Assembly (NCBI RefSeq): GCF_009674495.1
Contig: NZ_WKJN01000010.1
Span: 62,001 to 126,000, forward strand
Direction of reading: 5' to 3'
DNA: 64,000 nt
From: Duganella alba
GTDB taxonomy: Bacteria; Pseudomonadota; Gammaproteobacteria; Burkholderiales; Burkholderiaceae_D
The notes under the pieces are model-generated. The model had not been told where the DNA came from. It did no database searches and saw only the letters and a list, made by a program, of their open reading frames with translations. Of the stretch, positions 46,220 through 55,842 are shown one piece after another (position 1 is the first letter of the stretch; each line of letters opens with the position of its first letter). The position numbers were made by a program, and so were the translations under genes.

Positions 46220-47092
46220 CTAGCGTTGCATGCCCCAGCGTCGCACGGTTAACGTTTCCAGTGGACGGAATACCACGTTTTCCACCAGCAGGCCAATGAC
46301 GATGACGGCGGCCAGCCCGGCGAAAACTTTGTCGGTGTACAGCTCGTTGCGGTTCTGGAAAATGTACCAGCCCAGGCCGCCCTGCCCGCCGGTGGTGCCG
46401 AACACCAGCTCGGCCGCGATCAGCGTGCGCCAGGCGAAGGCCCAGCCGATTTTCAGGCCGGACAGGATGGACGGCAACGCCGCCGGCACCAGGATGTGCA
46501 GCACCAGCCGCAGTCCGCTCAGGCCATAGTTGCGGCCCGCCATGCGCAGCGTGTCCGGCACCGACTGGAAGCCGGCGTAGGCGCCCAGCGCCAGCGGCCA
46601 CAGCACCGCGTGGACGATGACGAACAGCAGGCTGCCGCGTCCCAGGCCGAACCACAGCAGCGCCAGCGGCAGCAAGGCGATGGCGGGCAGCGGGTTGAAC
46701 ATGGCGGTCAGCGTTTCCAGCAGGTCGCGGCCGATGCGGGTGGAGGCGGCCAATGCGGTCAGGGCGAAGGCGGCGGCGATGCCGGCCACGTAGCCTTGCA
46801 GCAGAACCGCCAGCGAGATGCGCACGCGGGCCGGCAGTTCGCCGCTGACCACACCGTCGATGAAGGCACGGGCGGTTTGCAGGAAGCTGGGCAGCAGCAG
46901 GTCGTTGGCCTGCCAGCGGGCGACGGCTTCCCACAAGATGGCCAGCAGGATCAGGATGACGGTTTTGCGCAGCCAGCTTTGCTGCCATGCGCGGCGCGCC
47001 AGCGGCAGCACGGGATCGGCGGCGCGCAACGTGGGCGGCGCGACGGTGTATTCGCGCTCCTGGAGGATAGGCGGATCGAGGACGAGGCTCAT
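46220..47092 (-). CDS. ABC transporter permease, sulfonate/taurine type (SsuC/TauC-like)
   Basis: A 290-residue inner-membrane permease with six hydrophobic segments after a charged N-terminus. The coupling loop is GFQSVPDTLRMAGRNYGLSG, and VPAALPSILSGLKIGWAFAWR is typical of the NrtB/SsuC/TauC group. It overlaps the ATPase gene by four bases (ATGA). It ends the TauD/binding protein/ATPase/permease unit. Function as sulfonate importer is inferred from the dioxygenase at the head of the unit. Confidence 0.87.
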   Translation of the reverse strand: MSLVLDPPILQEREYTVAPPTLRAADPVLPLARRAWQQSWLRKTVILILLAILWEAVARWQANDLLLPSFLQTARAFIDGVVSGELPARVRISLAVLLQGYVAGIAAAFALTALAASTRIGRDLLETLTAMFNPLPAIALLPLALLWFGLGRGSLLFVIVHAVLWPLALGAYAGFQSVPDTLRMAGRNYGLSGLRLVLHILVPAALPSILSGLKIGWAFAWRTLIAAELVFGTTGGQGGLGWYIFQNRNELYTDKVFAGLAAVIVIGLLVENVVFRPLETLTVRRWGMQR

Positions 47093-47922
47093 GGTGCGGC
47101 GCTCCGGTCGCGCGCCTCGGCGACACGCGCGGCATCCTGGTCGACCGATTCGCCGAACAGCAAGCTGTGAATGCGCTGTGTGGCGGCCTGGAACTCGGTG
47201 CTGCCGGCGCTGGCCAGATCGAACTGGTGGCTGTTCAACTCTGCCCTCACCTGCCCCGGATGCGGCGACAGCAGCAGGATACGGTTGCCCACCACCAGCG
47301 CCTCCTCGATCGAATGCGTAACGAACAGCAGCGTAAAGCGGAGCTCTTCCCACAGCCTTCCCAGCTCCTCCTGCATCTTGCGCCGCGTAAGCGCATCGAG
47401 CGCCGCGAACGGCTCGTCCATCAGCAGCACCTCCGGCTGCATCGCCAGCGCGCGCGCAATCGCCACGCGCTGTTTCATGCCGCCGGACAGCGTGTGCGGA
47501 TGCGCATCCTCAAAGCCGGCCAGGCCCACCTTGGCGATCCAGTGCATCGCCCGTCCAGACGCTTCGTGACGGCTGACGCGCTTGGCCATCAGCAGCGGGA
47601 ACATCACGTTCTCCTTCACCGTCTTCCACGGCGGCAGCTGGTCGAACTCCTGGAACACCACGATGCGATCCGGTCCCGGTCCGCGCACCGGCGCACCGTT
47701 GAGCGAGATGCTGCCCGCCGCCGGCTTGACGAATCCCGCCGCCGCCTTCAGCAGCGACGACTTGCCGCAGCCCGAAGGACCGAGCAGCACGAAACGGTCG
47801 CCGCGATACACGTCGAAACTGACGTCGTGCGTGGCGCGCGTGCCGCCGTATTCGAGGCTGACGCCATCGGCGCGCAGCAGCGGCTGGATGCCGCCGGTGG
47901 GACTGACGATCTGCAGGCTCAT
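47089..47922 (-). CDS. ABC transporter ATP-binding protein, sulfonate/taurine type (TauB/SsuB-like)
   Basis: A 277-residue ATPase. Walker A is LGPSGCGKSSLL, the signature LSGGMKQRVAIA and Walker B VLLMDEPFAALDALTR, with FVTHSIEEALVV. The Q-loop reads VVFQEFDQLPPWKT, characteristic of TauB/SsuB. Four-base overlaps link it to both the binding-protein gene and the permease gene, so the three are translationally coupled. Confidence 0.9.
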   Translation of the reverse strand: MSLQIVSPTGGIQPLLRADGVSLEYGGTRATHDVSFDVYRGDRFVLLGPSGCGKSSLLKAAAGFVKPAAGSISLNGAPVRGPGPDRIVVFQEFDQLPPWKTVKENVMFPLLMAKRVSRHEASGRAMHWIAKVGLAGFEDAHPHTLSGGMKQRVAIARALAMQPEVLLMDEPFAALDALTRRKMQEELGRLWEELRFTLLFVTHSIEEALVVGNRILLLSPHPGQVRAELNSHQFDLASAGSTEFQAATQRIHSLLFGESVDQDAARVAEARDRSAAP

Positions 47923-48914
47923 GATCCGTTCGCAATCACAGGATCTTCAAAGAAGTAATCGCGCCAGCTGGCCGGCTGCTTCTTGATCGCGCCAACGCGA
48001 TACAGGAACTGCGCCAGGCCATAGGTGTTCTGCGGCGCCACGCTGAAGTTCACTTGCGGGTTCCTGATGATCTTCAGCAGCAGTTCGCGATCCACCTTGC
48101 TCTTGCTGATGCGCAGATAGGTATCGGCCGCGCCTTCCGGATTCCTGGCCACATACTGCGCCGCTTCCGCCAGCGCGGCGGTGAAGGCGCGGTAGGTTTT
48201 CGGATTCTCGTTGCGGAACTTCTCGGTCGCATACAGCACGGTGGCCGAACTCGGGCCGCCCAGCACATCGTAGGAATTGAGCACGATGTGCGCATGCGAA
48301 TTGCCGGCCAGCTCCTGCTCCTGGAACGGCGGATTGCCGAAGTGACCGTTGATCTCCGTACCGCCCGCAATGACAGCCGCCGTCGCATCCGGATGCGGCA
48401 AGGTCTGCGTAAATTTATCCAGGCGCGCAAACTCCTTCTCGCCCCACTGTTTGGCCGCCGCGTACTGCAAAATGCGCGACTGCACCGACACCGTCACCGC
48501 CGGCAGCGCAATGCGGTCCTTTTCGGTCAGGTCGGCGATCGACTTCACTTTCGGATTGGTGCTCACCAGGTAGTAAGGGAAGCTGCCCAGCGACGCCACG
48601 CCCTTCACGTTCTGCCGGCCGTTGGTGCGGTCCCAGATGGTCAGCAGCGGGCCGACGCCGGCGCCGGCGATATCGATGGCGCCCGATAGCAGCGCATCGT
48701 TTACCGCCGAGCCGCCGGACAGCTGCAAGCGCTCCACGGTGATGTCGACGCCGAGCTTCTTGCCCTGCTTTTCAATCAGCTGCTGGTCCTGCGCCACGTT
48801 CAGCAGCAGGTAGACCACGCCGAACTGCTCGGCGATACGGATGCGGCCTTCCGCCTGCGCGGGTGCGGTCACGGCGAAGCTCAGGGCCAGAGCGGCGGCG
48901 GTCAGTTTGAACAT
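47919..48914 (-). CDS. ABC transporter substrate-binding protein, sulfonate/taurine type
   Basis: A 331-residue periplasmic binding protein. The signal peptide covers residues ~1-21 (cleavage after PAQA). The mature part has the two-lobed NMT1/SsuA-like fold: FGVVYLLLNVAQDQQLIEKQGKK, LSGGSAVNDALLSGAIDIAG, and a later lobe with TYRAFTAALAEAAQYVARNPE. It lies 16 bases after the TauD-like gene. The ligand is probably a sulfonate, by context with the dioxygenase, but nitrate- or thiamine-precursor-type ligands cannot be excluded by eye. Confidence 0.87.
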   Translation of the reverse strand: MFKLTAAALALSFAVTAPAQAEGRIRIAEQFGVVYLLLNVAQDQQLIEKQGKKLGVDITVERLQLSGGSAVNDALLSGAIDIAGAGVGPLLTIWDRTNGRQNVKGVASLGSFPYYLVSTNPKVKSIADLTEKDRIALPAVTVSVQSRILQYAAAKQWGEKEFARLDKFTQTLPHPDATAAVIAGGTEINGHFGNPPFQEQELAGNSHAHIVLNSYDVLGGPSSATVLYATEKFRNENPKTYRAFTAALAEAAQYVARNPEGAADTYLRISKSKVDRELLLKIIRNPQVNFSVAPQNTYGLAQFLYRVGAIKKQPASWRDYFFEDPVIANGS

Positions 48915-48930
48915 GGAATTCCCTGGTGGA

Positions 48931-49800
48931 TTAGAAAGGCGCGTCGCCTTCGATGGTGGTGCGATACAGCTTGCGGCGCAGATGCGCCGGCGTGCCGGCC
49001 GCCAAGTGCATCAGCGAGCGGTTATCCCAGAACACCATGTCGTGCGGCGCCCAGCGATGGCGATACACATGCTCCGGCAGCACGCTGTGCGCGAACAGTT
49101 CGGTCAGCAGCGTGCGGCTTTCGTCTTCCGGAATGCCGACGATGCGGGTGGTGAAATGCTCGCTGACGAACAGCGCCTTGCGGCCCGTCTCCGGGTGCGT
49201 ACGCACCACCGGATGGACCACCGGCTTGACCTCGTCGATCTGCGCCTGCGTCAGCGCCGGGCGGAACGGGCTGCGGCGGCGCAGCTCTTCATACTGCGTC
49301 AGGTAACTGTGTTCGGCGCGCGCGCCCTGCACGGCATTGCGCAGCGCGGCCGGCAAGGTGTCCCACGCCAGGTGCATATTGGCGAACAGCGTATCGCCGC
49401 CTTCCGCCGGCAGCTCCTGCGCGTGCAGCATGGAGCCGAGGCTCGGCTTGTCGACATACGACAAATCGGAATGCCAGAAGTGGCCGGCGTCGCCCAGGCC
49501 GGTCGGCTTGCCGTCTTCGATGATGTTGGAGATGATCAGCACCTCCGGATTGGAGGGCAGCTGGAAATTGCGCAGCACGTGGATTTGCAGCGGCCCGAAA
49601 CGGCGGCTGAAATCGACCTGCTGCTGCGGCGTGATGCGCTGGTCGCGGAACACCAGCAGGTGGTGGTCCAGATGCGCCTTGTGGATGCGCTGGAAGTCCC
49701 GCTGCGGCAGCGGGCGGTTCAGGTCCAGCCCAAGGATTGCGGCGCCCAGCGGCGCATCAAACAACTCAACCTGAAAAGTTTCCTGAAGAACGGCAGACAT
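48931..49800 (-). CDS. TauD/TfdA-family 2-oxoglutarate-dependent dioxygenase
   Basis: A 289-residue Fe(II)/2-oxoglutarate dioxygenase. The HxD iron ligands are in HFWHSDLSY and the distal His in NRSLMHLA, with the 2-oxoglutarate-binding Arg region near LRRKLYRTT. TauD releases sulfite from taurine; other family members use alkylsulfonates or aryloxyacetates. At the head of an ABC importer unit, a sulfur-scavenging role is likely. The start at ATG 49800 has AAGG upstream. Its 97-base upstream gap contains the AT-rich core CGATATCG (49871-49878) that could be a regulator site. Confidence 0.87.
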   Translation of the reverse strand: MSAVLQETFQVELFDAPLGAAILGLDLNRPLPQRDFQRIHKAHLDHHLLVFRDQRITPQQQVDFSRRFGPLQIHVLRNFQLPSNPEVLIISNIIEDGKPTGLGDAGHFWHSDLSYVDKPSLGSMLHAQELPAEGGDTLFANMHLAWDTLPAALRNAVQGARAEHSYLTQYEELRRRSPFRPALTQAQIDEVKPVVHPVVRTHPETGRKALFVSEHFTTRIVGIPEDESRTLLTELFAHSVLPEHVYRHRWAPHDMVFWDNRSLMHLAAGTPAHLRRKLYRTTIEGDAPF

Positions 49801-49897
49801 GATGCACACCTTGAGAACTATGTGCCATACAGTCTATGCCGCCGTCCTTATCAAGAAAACGAAGCTTATCCGATATCGTTATACGTTTTCAGTCCGA

Positions 49898-50575
49898 TCA
49901 GCCGGCAACGACATCGTATTTGGCCAGACGTTGCGCGACTGCCGGCGCCAGCTGGTCGCGCCCGCTGACGGCAATGCCCATGTCCTGCAGCTTGCCGTCG
50001 TTGATGCCGTACACCCAGCCATGCACCGTCAGGTCCTGGCCGCGTTCCCAGGCGTCCTGCACGATGGTGGTGGCGCAGACGTTGGATACCTGCTCCACCA
50101 CGTTCAATTCCACCAGGCGCTCCGAACGCTTTTGCTCGTTGACCACGGTGCCCATGTAACGCTCGTGCTTCTGGTGCACGTCGTGCACGTGGCGCAGCCA
50201 GTTGTCGACCAGGCCGACACGCGTGCCCATCATGGCGGCATGCACGCCCTTGCAGCCGTAGTGGCCGACGATGATCACGTGCTTGACCTTCAGCACATCA
50301 ATCGCGAACTGCAGCACCGACAGGCAGTTCAGGTCCGAGTGCACCACCACGTTGGCGATATTGCGGTGCACGAAAACGTCGCCCGGCAACAGGCCCAGCA
50401 GTTCGTTCGCCGGTACGCGGCTGTCCGAGCAGCCGATCCACAGGTATTCCGGTGCGGCCTGGTTGGCCAGCCGGCTGAAGAATTCGGGGTCGCGCGCGAC
50501 TTCCGATTCCGCCCAGCGGCGGTTGTTCTCAAGCAGGCCACGCAGGGGGGACGTGCTGTTTTTCAGACTTTCCAT
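49898..50575 (-). CDS. can: Beta-class carbonic anhydrase
   Basis: A 225-residue zinc enzyme converting CO2 and bicarbonate. Zinc ligands are visible: Cys and Asp in IGCSDSRVPANEL, His and Cys in VGHYGCKGVHAA. GDVFVHRNIANVV is the usual active-site segment. Bicarbonate is needed for carboxylases in fatty-acid, purine and pyrimidine synthesis, so this is likely a housekeeping enzyme. The start at ATG 50575 follows GAGAGGAG; a start six codons upstream is less likely. Monocistronic by its gaps to neighbours. Confidence 0.95.
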   Translation of the reverse strand: MESLKNSTSPLRGLLENNRRWAESEVARDPEFFSRLANQAAPEYLWIGCSDSRVPANELLGLLPGDVFVHRNIANVVVHSDLNCLSVLQFAIDVLKVKHVIIVGHYGCKGVHAAMMGTRVGLVDNWLRHVHDVHQKHERYMGTVVNEQKRSERLVELNVVEQVSNVCATTIVQDAWERGQDLTVHGWVYGINDGKLQDMGIAVSGRDQLAPAVAQRLAKYDVVAG

Positions 50576-50664
50576 GATGCTCCTCTCGTACATAAGAAGA
50601 CCGCCGGTCTGCCCAAAACGGCAGCGCGGCGGTCCGATATTACCAAGCCTGTGTGACCGACAAG

Positions 50665-51786
50665 TTACTCAAAGAAGTCCTTGACCTTGTCACGCCAGGT
50701 TTTCGTCTGCGGGCTGTGCTTGTTGCCGCCCTCGGTGGTCGACTTTTCAAACTCGCGCAGCAGGTCTTTCTGCTTGTCGGTCAGCTTGACCGGCGTCTCG
50801 ACCGCCACGTGGCAGAACAGGTCGCCCGCGAAACCGGAACGCACGCCCTTGATGCCCTTGCCTTTCAGGCGGAAGGTCTTGCCCGACTGGGTGCCTTCCG
50901 GGATCGTAAACGATACTTTACCAGAGAGCGTCGGCACTTCGATTTCGCCGCCCAGCGCCGCCTTGGCGAAGGAGATCGGCATTTCGCAGTGCAGGTCGTC
51001 GCCTTCGCGCTGGAACACGCTGTGCGGCTTGATGTGGATTTCCACGTACAAGTCGCCCGACGGTCCGCCATTGGTCCCCGGTTCGCCGTTGCCGGACGAG
51101 CGGATGCGCATGCCGTTGTCGATGCCGACCGGGATCTTCACTTCCAGCGTTTTGTTGCGCTTGATGCGGCCCTGGCCCGAGCAGGCGGCGCATGGCTCGG
51201 GAATGATCTTGCCGGTGCCGTGGCATTTCGGGCAGGTCTGCTGGATGCTGAAGAAGCCCTGCTGCATGCGCACCTGGCCGTGGCCGGCGCAGGTCGAGCA
51301 GGTCACCGGCGAGGTGCCCGGCTTGGCGCCGGTGCCGTGGCAGGTGTCGCACTTGTCCCACGACGGCACGCGGATGGTGGTGTCGAAGCCGTGCGCCGCC
51401 TGTTCCAGCGTGATTTCCAGGTTGTAGCGCAGGTCGGCGCCGCGGTACACCTGCGGGCCCTGGCTGCGGCCGCGGCCGCCGCCGAAGATGTCGCCGAAGA
51501 TGTCGCCAAAGGCGTCGCCGAAACCGCCGGCGCCGCCGCCGAAGCCGCCGCCCGCATTCGGATCGACGCCGGCGTGACCATAACGGTCATACGCTTCGCG
51601 CTTCTCCGGATTGGTCAGCATTTCGTAGGCTTCTTTGACTTCCTTGAATTTCTCTTCCGCGTCTTTGCTGTCCGGATTGCGGTCCGGATGGTACTTCATA
51701 GCCAGTTTGCGATAGGCCTTCTTGATCTCGTCTTCCGATGCGCTCTTTGCGACACCGAGTATCTCGTAGAAATCACGCTTTGCCAT
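50665..51786 (-). CDS. dnaJ: Chaperone protein DnaJ
   Basis: A 373-residue co-chaperone. The J domain (1-70) contains HPDRNP; a Gly/Phe-rich segment follows (residues ~75-110). Four zinc-binding CxxCxGxG repeats come next ([32 protein letters not shown]), then the C-terminal substrate-binding domains. It delivers clients to DnaK and stimulates its ATPase. It lies downstream of dnaK, separated by a terminator-like hairpin and a short palindrome. Confidence 0.98.
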   Translation of the reverse strand: MAKRDFYEILGVAKSASEDEIKKAYRKLAMKYHPDRNPDSKDAEEKFKEVKEAYEMLTNPEKREAYDRYGHAGVDPNAGGGFGGGAGGFGDAFGDIFGDIFGGGRGRSQGPQVYRGADLRYNLEITLEQAAHGFDTTIRVPSWDKCDTCHGTGAKPGTSPVTCSTCAGHGQVRMQQGFFSIQQTCPKCHGTGKIIPEPCAACSGQGRIKRNKTLEVKIPVGIDNGMRIRSSGNGEPGTNGGPSGDLYVEIHIKPHSVFQREGDDLHCEMPISFAKAALGGEIEVPTLSGKVSFTIPEGTQSGKTFRLKGKGIKGVRSGFAGDLFCHVAVETPVKLTDKQKDLLREFEKSTTEGGNKHSPQTKTWRDKVKDFFE

Positions 51787-51826
51787 ATTGTCGGGACCTT
51801 GCTTATATTCTGTACTGATTTATGCG

Positions 51827-51871
51827 AAAAAGCCGAGCCGGCGCCGTTTGACACGGCCACACGACTCGGCT
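51827..51871 (-). terminator. Terminator-like hairpin between dnaK and dnaJ
   Basis: On the minus strand AGCCGAG (51865-51871) pairs with CTCGGCT (51831-51837), followed by four Ts (51827-51830). A GGCCGTGTC/GGCGCCGGC-rich loop region lies inside. It is downstream of the dnaK stop and 41 bases before the dnaJ start, so it may reduce, not abolish, dnaJ readthrough. Confidence 0.65.
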
Positions 51872-51874
51872 GGC

Positions 51875-51896
51875 CATTCCCGCCGGAGCGGGAATG
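51875..51896. repeat. REP-like short palindrome
   Basis: CATTCCCGC and GCGGGAATG form a 9-bp perfect stem around a 4-base loop, ending in the GGAATGACG motif seen also in the tkt/tal element. It is 6 bases after the dnaK stop. Such palindromes are common dispersed repeats in these bacteria and can protect upstream mRNA from 3' decay. Confidence 0.65.
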
Positions 51897-51902
51897 ACGT
51901 GA

Positions 51903-53849
51903 TTACTTGCTGTCTTTGACTTCTTTGAAGTCGGCGTCCACCACGTCGTCCTGTGGCTTGGCCTGCTCGGCGCCTGCGCCTGCGCCTGGTGCCGCACCTT
52001 CCGCACCGCCGGCTGCCTGCTGCGCCTGCATGTCGGCGTACATCTTCTCGCCCAGCTTCTGCGAAGCGGTCGACAGCGAAGCCACCTTGGCGTCGATCTC
52101 GGCCTTGTCGCCCGATTTGATCGAGGCTTCCAGGTCGGTGATCGCAGCTTCGATCTTCTCTTTCTCGCCGGCTTCCAGCTTGTCGCCGTATTCGGTCAGC
52201 GACTTGCGGGTCGAGTGGACCAGCGCGTCGGCCTGATTGCGCGACTCGGCCAGTTCCTTCACTTTCTTGTCTTCCTCAGCGTTGACTTCAGCGTCTTTCA
52301 CCATTTTCTGGATTTCCGCTTCGGTCAGACCGGAGTTGGCCTTGATCGTGATCTTGTTCTCTTTGCCGGTGGCCTTGTCTTTGGCGCCGACGTGCAGAAT
52401 GCCGTTGGCGTCGATGTCGAAGGTCACTTCGATCTGTGGCGTGCCGCGTGCTGCCGGCGGGATGCCTTCCAGATTGAACTCGCCCAGGCCCTTGTTGCCG
52501 GCCGCAATTTCGCGCTCACCTTGATACACCTTGATGGTCACCGCAGGCTGGTTGTCGTCGGCGGTCGAGAACACTTGCGAGAACTTGGTCGGAATCGTGG
52601 TGTTCTTGTGGATCATCTTGGTCATCACGCCGCCCAGGGTTTCGATACCCAGCGACAGAGGCGTCACGTCCAGCAGCAGCAAGTCCTTGCGTTCGCCCGA
52701 CAGCACCGAACCCTGGATCGCCGCGCCCACCGCAACCGCTTCGTCCGGATTCACGTCTTTGCGTGGATCTTTGCCGAAGAACTCTTTAACTTTCTCTTGC
52801 ACCTTCGGCATACGGGTCATGCCGCCGACCAGGATGATGTCATCGATGTCCGACACTTTGACGCCAGCGTCCTTGATCGCGGTTTTGCATGGCTCGATGG
52901 TGGCGATGATCAGCTCTTCCACCAGCGATTCCAGCTTGGCGCGGGTCATTTTCAGCGTCAGGTGGACCGGCGCGCCATTCGCCATGGCGATGTACGGCTC
53001 GTTGATTTCGGTCTGCTGCGACGACGACAGTTCGATCTTCGCGCGCTCGGCCGAAGCCTTGATGCGCTGCAGGGCGATCGGATCTTTTTTCAGGTCCAGG
53101 CCGTTGATCTTCTTGAACTCTTCGATGATGTAATCGATGATGCGCTGGTCGAAGTCTTCGCCGCCCAGGAAGGTGTCGCCGTTGGTCGACAGCACTTCGA
53201 ACTGCTTCTCGCCATCCACGTCGGCGATTTCAATGATCGATACGTCGAAAGTACCGCCGCCCAAGTCGTACACGGCGATCTTGCGGTCGCCCTTTTCGGT
53301 CTTGTCCAGGCCGAAAGCCAGCGCGGCCGCGGTAGGTTCGTTGATGATGCGCTTGACGTCCAGACCAGCGATACGGCCGGCGTCCTTGGTGGCCTGACGC
53401 TGCGAGTCGTTGAAGTACGCCGGTACGGTGATGACGGCCTCGGTGACTTCTTCACCCAGGTAGTCTTCCGCGGTTTTCTTCATCTTGCGCAACACTTCCG
53501 CCGAGATTTGTGGCGGGGCCAGTTTCTTGTCGCGCACGCCGATCCATGCATCGCCGTTGTCGGCTTTGGTGATCGAGTAAGGCATCAGGCCGATGTCCTT
53601 CTGCACTTCCTTCTCGTCGAATTTACGACCGATCAGGCGCTTGACGGCGAACAGCGTGTTTTTCGGGTTGGTCACAGCCTGGCGTTTGGCCGGTGCGCCG
53701 ACCAGGATTTCACCATCTTCTTGGTAAGCAATGATCGATGGCGTCGTACGTGCGCCTTCGGCGTTTTCGATTACCTTTGGCTGACCATTTTCCATGACGG
53801 AAACGCAGGAATTCGTGGTTCCCAGATCGATACCGATAATTCTACCCAT
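51903..53849 (-). CDS. dnaK: Chaperone protein DnaK (Hsp70)
   Basis: A 648-residue Hsp70. The ATPase domain starts [18 protein letters not shown] and contains the family marks [14 protein letters not shown] and [13 protein letters not shown]. The substrate-binding domain begins near [14 protein letters not shown]. The lid has a Gly/Ala-rich tail, and the C-terminus ends [10 protein letters not shown], close to the conserved EEVD-like region. It folds and refolds proteins with DnaJ and GrpE. 76 bases separate it from grpE, so both are likely expressed from the grpE heat-shock promoter. Confidence 0.98.
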   Translation of the reverse strand: MGRIIGIDLGTTNSCVSVMENGQPKVIENAEGARTTPSIIAYQEDGEILVGAPAKRQAVTNPKNTLFAVKRLIGRKFDEKEVQKDIGLMPYSITKADNGDAWIGVRDKKLAPPQISAEVLRKMKKTAEDYLGEEVTEAVITVPAYFNDSQRQATKDAGRIAGLDVKRIINEPTAAALAFGLDKTEKGDRKIAVYDLGGGTFDVSIIEIADVDGEKQFEVLSTNGDTFLGGEDFDQRIIDYIIEEFKKINGLDLKKDPIALQRIKASAERAKIELSSSQQTEINEPYIAMANGAPVHLTLKMTRAKLESLVEELIIATIEPCKTAIKDAGVKVSDIDDIILVGGMTRMPKVQEKVKEFFGKDPRKDVNPDEAVAVGAAIQGSVLSGERKDLLLLDVTPLSLGIETLGGVMTKMIHKNTTIPTKFSQVFSTADDNQPAVTIKVYQGEREIAAGNKGLGEFNLEGIPPAARGTPQIEVTFDIDANGILHVGAKDKATGKENKITIKANSGLTEAEIQKMVKDAEVNAEEDKKVKELAESRNQADALVHSTRKSLTEYGDKLEAGEKEKIEAAITDLEASIKSGDKAEIDAKVASLSTASQKLGEKMYADMQAQQAAGGAEGAAPGAGAGAEQAKPQDDVVDADFKEVKDSK

Positions 53850-53925
53850 GATTTTCTTCCTTATTTGCTAGAGTTCAGATGGTACTAATATGTGGAAAAG
53901 CTCTGTCTTTTCAAGAGCTTGATAT

Positions 53926-54477
53926 TTATTTCGCTTGCGCTGCGGTGACGATGGCCGGACGCAACAGGCGATCCGCGATCATGTAACCTTTTTGCAGTAC
54001 GGAAACGACCGTGTTGGCTTCCTGGTCGGCAGGCACCACGGCAACGGCCTGGTGCTTGTTCGGGTCCAGTTTCTCGCCCTGCGCCGGTTCGATGGCGATC
54101 AGGCGGTTGCGCTCGAAGGCTGCGGACAGTTGCTTGAGCGTCATTTCAACGCCTTCCTTCAGCGATTCCAGCGTTGGCGCTTCGACTTTCAGCGCCATTT
54201 CAAGGCTGTCTTTCACGGGCACCAGCGCCTCGGCAAAGCTTTCTACCGCGAACTTGTGGGCCTTGGAGACATCTTCCTGGGCGCGGCGACGGATGTTTTC
54301 ACCGTCGGCCTTGGCGCGCATGAACGCGTCATGCATCTCGGCCAGCTTGGCTTCGGTGTCGGCCAGCTGCTGTTCCAGCGAGGACAGACCAGCTTCCGGG
54401 GTCGATGGTTGGGCCGACGCAGCGGCTGCTGCCGCCTCTGGATTAGGTGGTACGGCTTGGTTTTCCTGATCTTGCAT
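53926..54477 (-). CDS. grpE: Nucleotide exchange factor GrpE
   Basis: A 183-residue protein that releases ADP from DnaK. The N-terminal ~30 residues are low-complexity (Ala/Pro/Gln). A long coiled-coil helix follows ([35 protein letters not shown]), then the beta domain with [27 protein letters not shown]. First gene of grpE-dnaK-dnaJ; a sigma-32 promoter and a CIRCE-like palindrome lie upstream. Confidence 0.96.
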   Translation of the reverse strand: MQDQENQAVPPNPEAAAAAASAQPSTPEAGLSSLEQQLADTEAKLAEMHDAFMRAKADGENIRRRAQEDVSKAHKFAVESFAEALVPVKDSLEMALKVEAPTLESLKEGVEMTLKQLSAAFERNRLIAIEPAQGEKLDPNKHQAVAVVPADQEANTVVSVLQKGYMIADRLLRPAIVTAAQAK

Positions 54478-54534
54478 CTAGAGACTCCTACAATCGTATT
54501 TGTTTGACATTACCGTTGTTACCGCTGTGGCAGC

Positions 54535-54564
54535 AAATGGGGCGATAACCTACGTTTTCAAGGG
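54535..54564 (-). promoter_or_regulatory. Sigma-32 (RpoH)-type heat-shock promoter of grpE-dnaK-dnaJ
   Basis: On the minus strand CCCTTGAAA (-35, 54556-54564) is followed after a 14-base spacer by CCCCATTT (-10, 54535-54542), an almost perfect match to the RpoH consensus. The grpE ATG is about 57 bases downstream of the -10 box. Confidence 0.85.
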
Positions 54565-54621
54565 TTATTTCACCTGCCATTTCAACAACGGAATCCTGCA
54601 TCAGGCGGCTATTTTAACAGG

Positions 54622-54648
54622 CTGGCACTCGTCACCCGCAAGTGCTGA
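54622..54648. promoter_or_regulatory. Degenerate CIRCE (HrcA operator) upstream of grpE
   Basis: CTGGCACTC-N9-AAGTGCTGA matches the CIRCE consensus TTAGCACTC-N9-GAGTGCTAA at 7 of 9 positions in each arm with exactly the right 9-base spacer. It overlaps a possible sigma-70 promoter on the minus strand (TTGCGG at 54636-54641, TAAAAT at 54611-54616, a long 19-base spacer). HrcA is not encoded in this window. Function is inferred. Confidence 0.5.
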
Positions 54649-54688
54649 TTGTCGGGTGACGGTGTGGTGAGGCGGGTAATGTTGCTTT

Positions 54689-55798
54689 TCAGTCGGCGGC
54701 GCCGCGTTCCAGTGCGGTGGCGCGGGCGGCCTCCGCTTCTTTTTTCAGCAGCTCGCGTTCGGCCGGCGCCATCTGCGTCGGCCAGCCGATGATGTGCTGC
54801 TCGGCGATTTCGGCCAGCGCGGCGATCCAGGCCGGCGATTCGTTCAGGCAGGGGATGTAGTGAAACTCTTTGCCGCCATTGGATTCAAAGTCGTGCCGCA
54901 CCTCCATCGAGATTTCTTCCAGCGTCTCCAGGCAGTCGCTGATGAAACCCGGGCAGATCACGTCCAGCCGCTTGACGCCGTCGCGCGCCAGCTGGGCCAC
55001 GGTGGGCGCCGTGTACGGCTGCAGCCACTCGGCCTTGCCGAAGCGCGACTGGAAGGTGACGATATACTGCTCCGGCGTCAGCTTCAGCGCGGCGGCCAGC
55101 AGGCGCGCGGTTTTCAGGCATTCGCAATGATAGGGATCGCCCAGCATCAGCGTGCGCTTCGGCACGCCGTGGAAGCTCATCACCAGCTTTTCCGGCCGGC
55201 CGTGCTGTTCCCAGTGCGCCAGCACCGACTGCTTGAGCGCGCGGATATAGCCGTCGTGGTCGTGGTAGTTGCGGATGAAGCGCATCTCCGGGATGTTGCG
55301 CACGCTGCCGTAGTGCTGGAACACGGCGTCGTAGATCGAGCCGGTGGTGGTGCCGGAGTATTGCGGGTAGGCGGGCAGCACCAGGACGCGCTCGGCGCCG
55401 TCGGCTTTCAGCTTGGTCAGCACTTCCGGCAGCGACGGCGAGCCGTAGCGCATGGCCATGGCGACGGTCAGGTCTTCGTGACCACGCTCGCCGAGGGCGG
55501 CACGCAGGCCGAGCGCCTGGGCGGCGGTGTGGGTGCGCAGCGGCGAGCCTTCGCGGGTCCAGATGGTGGCGTACTTCTTGGCCGACTGGCCGGAGCGGAA
55601 CGGCAGGATGATCAGGTTGAGGATGAACCACCAGACGGCCTTGGGAATCTCGACCACGCGCGGGTCGGACAGGAATTCCTTCAGGTAGCGGCGGACGGCG
55701 GAACGGGTCGGCTCATCGGGCGTGCCCAGGTTCACCAGGACGATGGCGCTGCGGCCGAGGGTGCCGTGCTTGTGCGGCGGTTCTTTTAGAAAGGTCAT
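54689..55798 (-). CDS. hemH: Ferrochelatase
   Basis: A 369-residue enzyme inserting Fe2+ into protoporphyrin IX, the last step of haem synthesis. It contains AIVLVNLGTPDEPT, LPAYPQYSGTTTGSIYDAV, the active-site His in MSFHGVPKRTL, FQSRFGKAEWLQPYT and CPGFISDCLETLEEI with the metal-binding Glu. It is upstream of and parallel to grpE, with about 210 bases carrying heat-shock signals between them. The length fits betaproteobacterial enzymes. Confidence 0.96.
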   Translation of the reverse strand: MTFLKEPPHKHGTLGRSAIVLVNLGTPDEPTRSAVRRYLKEFLSDPRVVEIPKAVWWFILNLIILPFRSGQSAKKYATIWTREGSPLRTHTAAQALGLRAALGERGHEDLTVAMAMRYGSPSLPEVLTKLKADGAERVLVLPAYPQYSGTTTGSIYDAVFQHYGSVRNIPEMRFIRNYHDHDGYIRALKQSVLAHWEQHGRPEKLVMSFHGVPKRTLMLGDPYHCECLKTARLLAAALKLTPEQYIVTFQSRFGKAEWLQPYTAPTVAQLARDGVKRLDVICPGFISDCLETLEEISMEVRHDFESNGGKEFHYIPCLNESPAWIAALAEIAEQHIIGWPTQMAPAERELLKKEAEAARATALERGAAD

Positions 55799-55842
55799 GA
55801 AGGCGGATGAGGTCGATTGTCGTCAACCGCTATCTTACTATC

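Noticed and set aside
47919..48914. Assigning this binding protein to nitrate transport because it is near nasT
   Set aside because: It is coupled to a TauD-like dioxygenase and lacks the NrtA blocks such as NMDGFCVGEPWG; a sulfonate role fits better.
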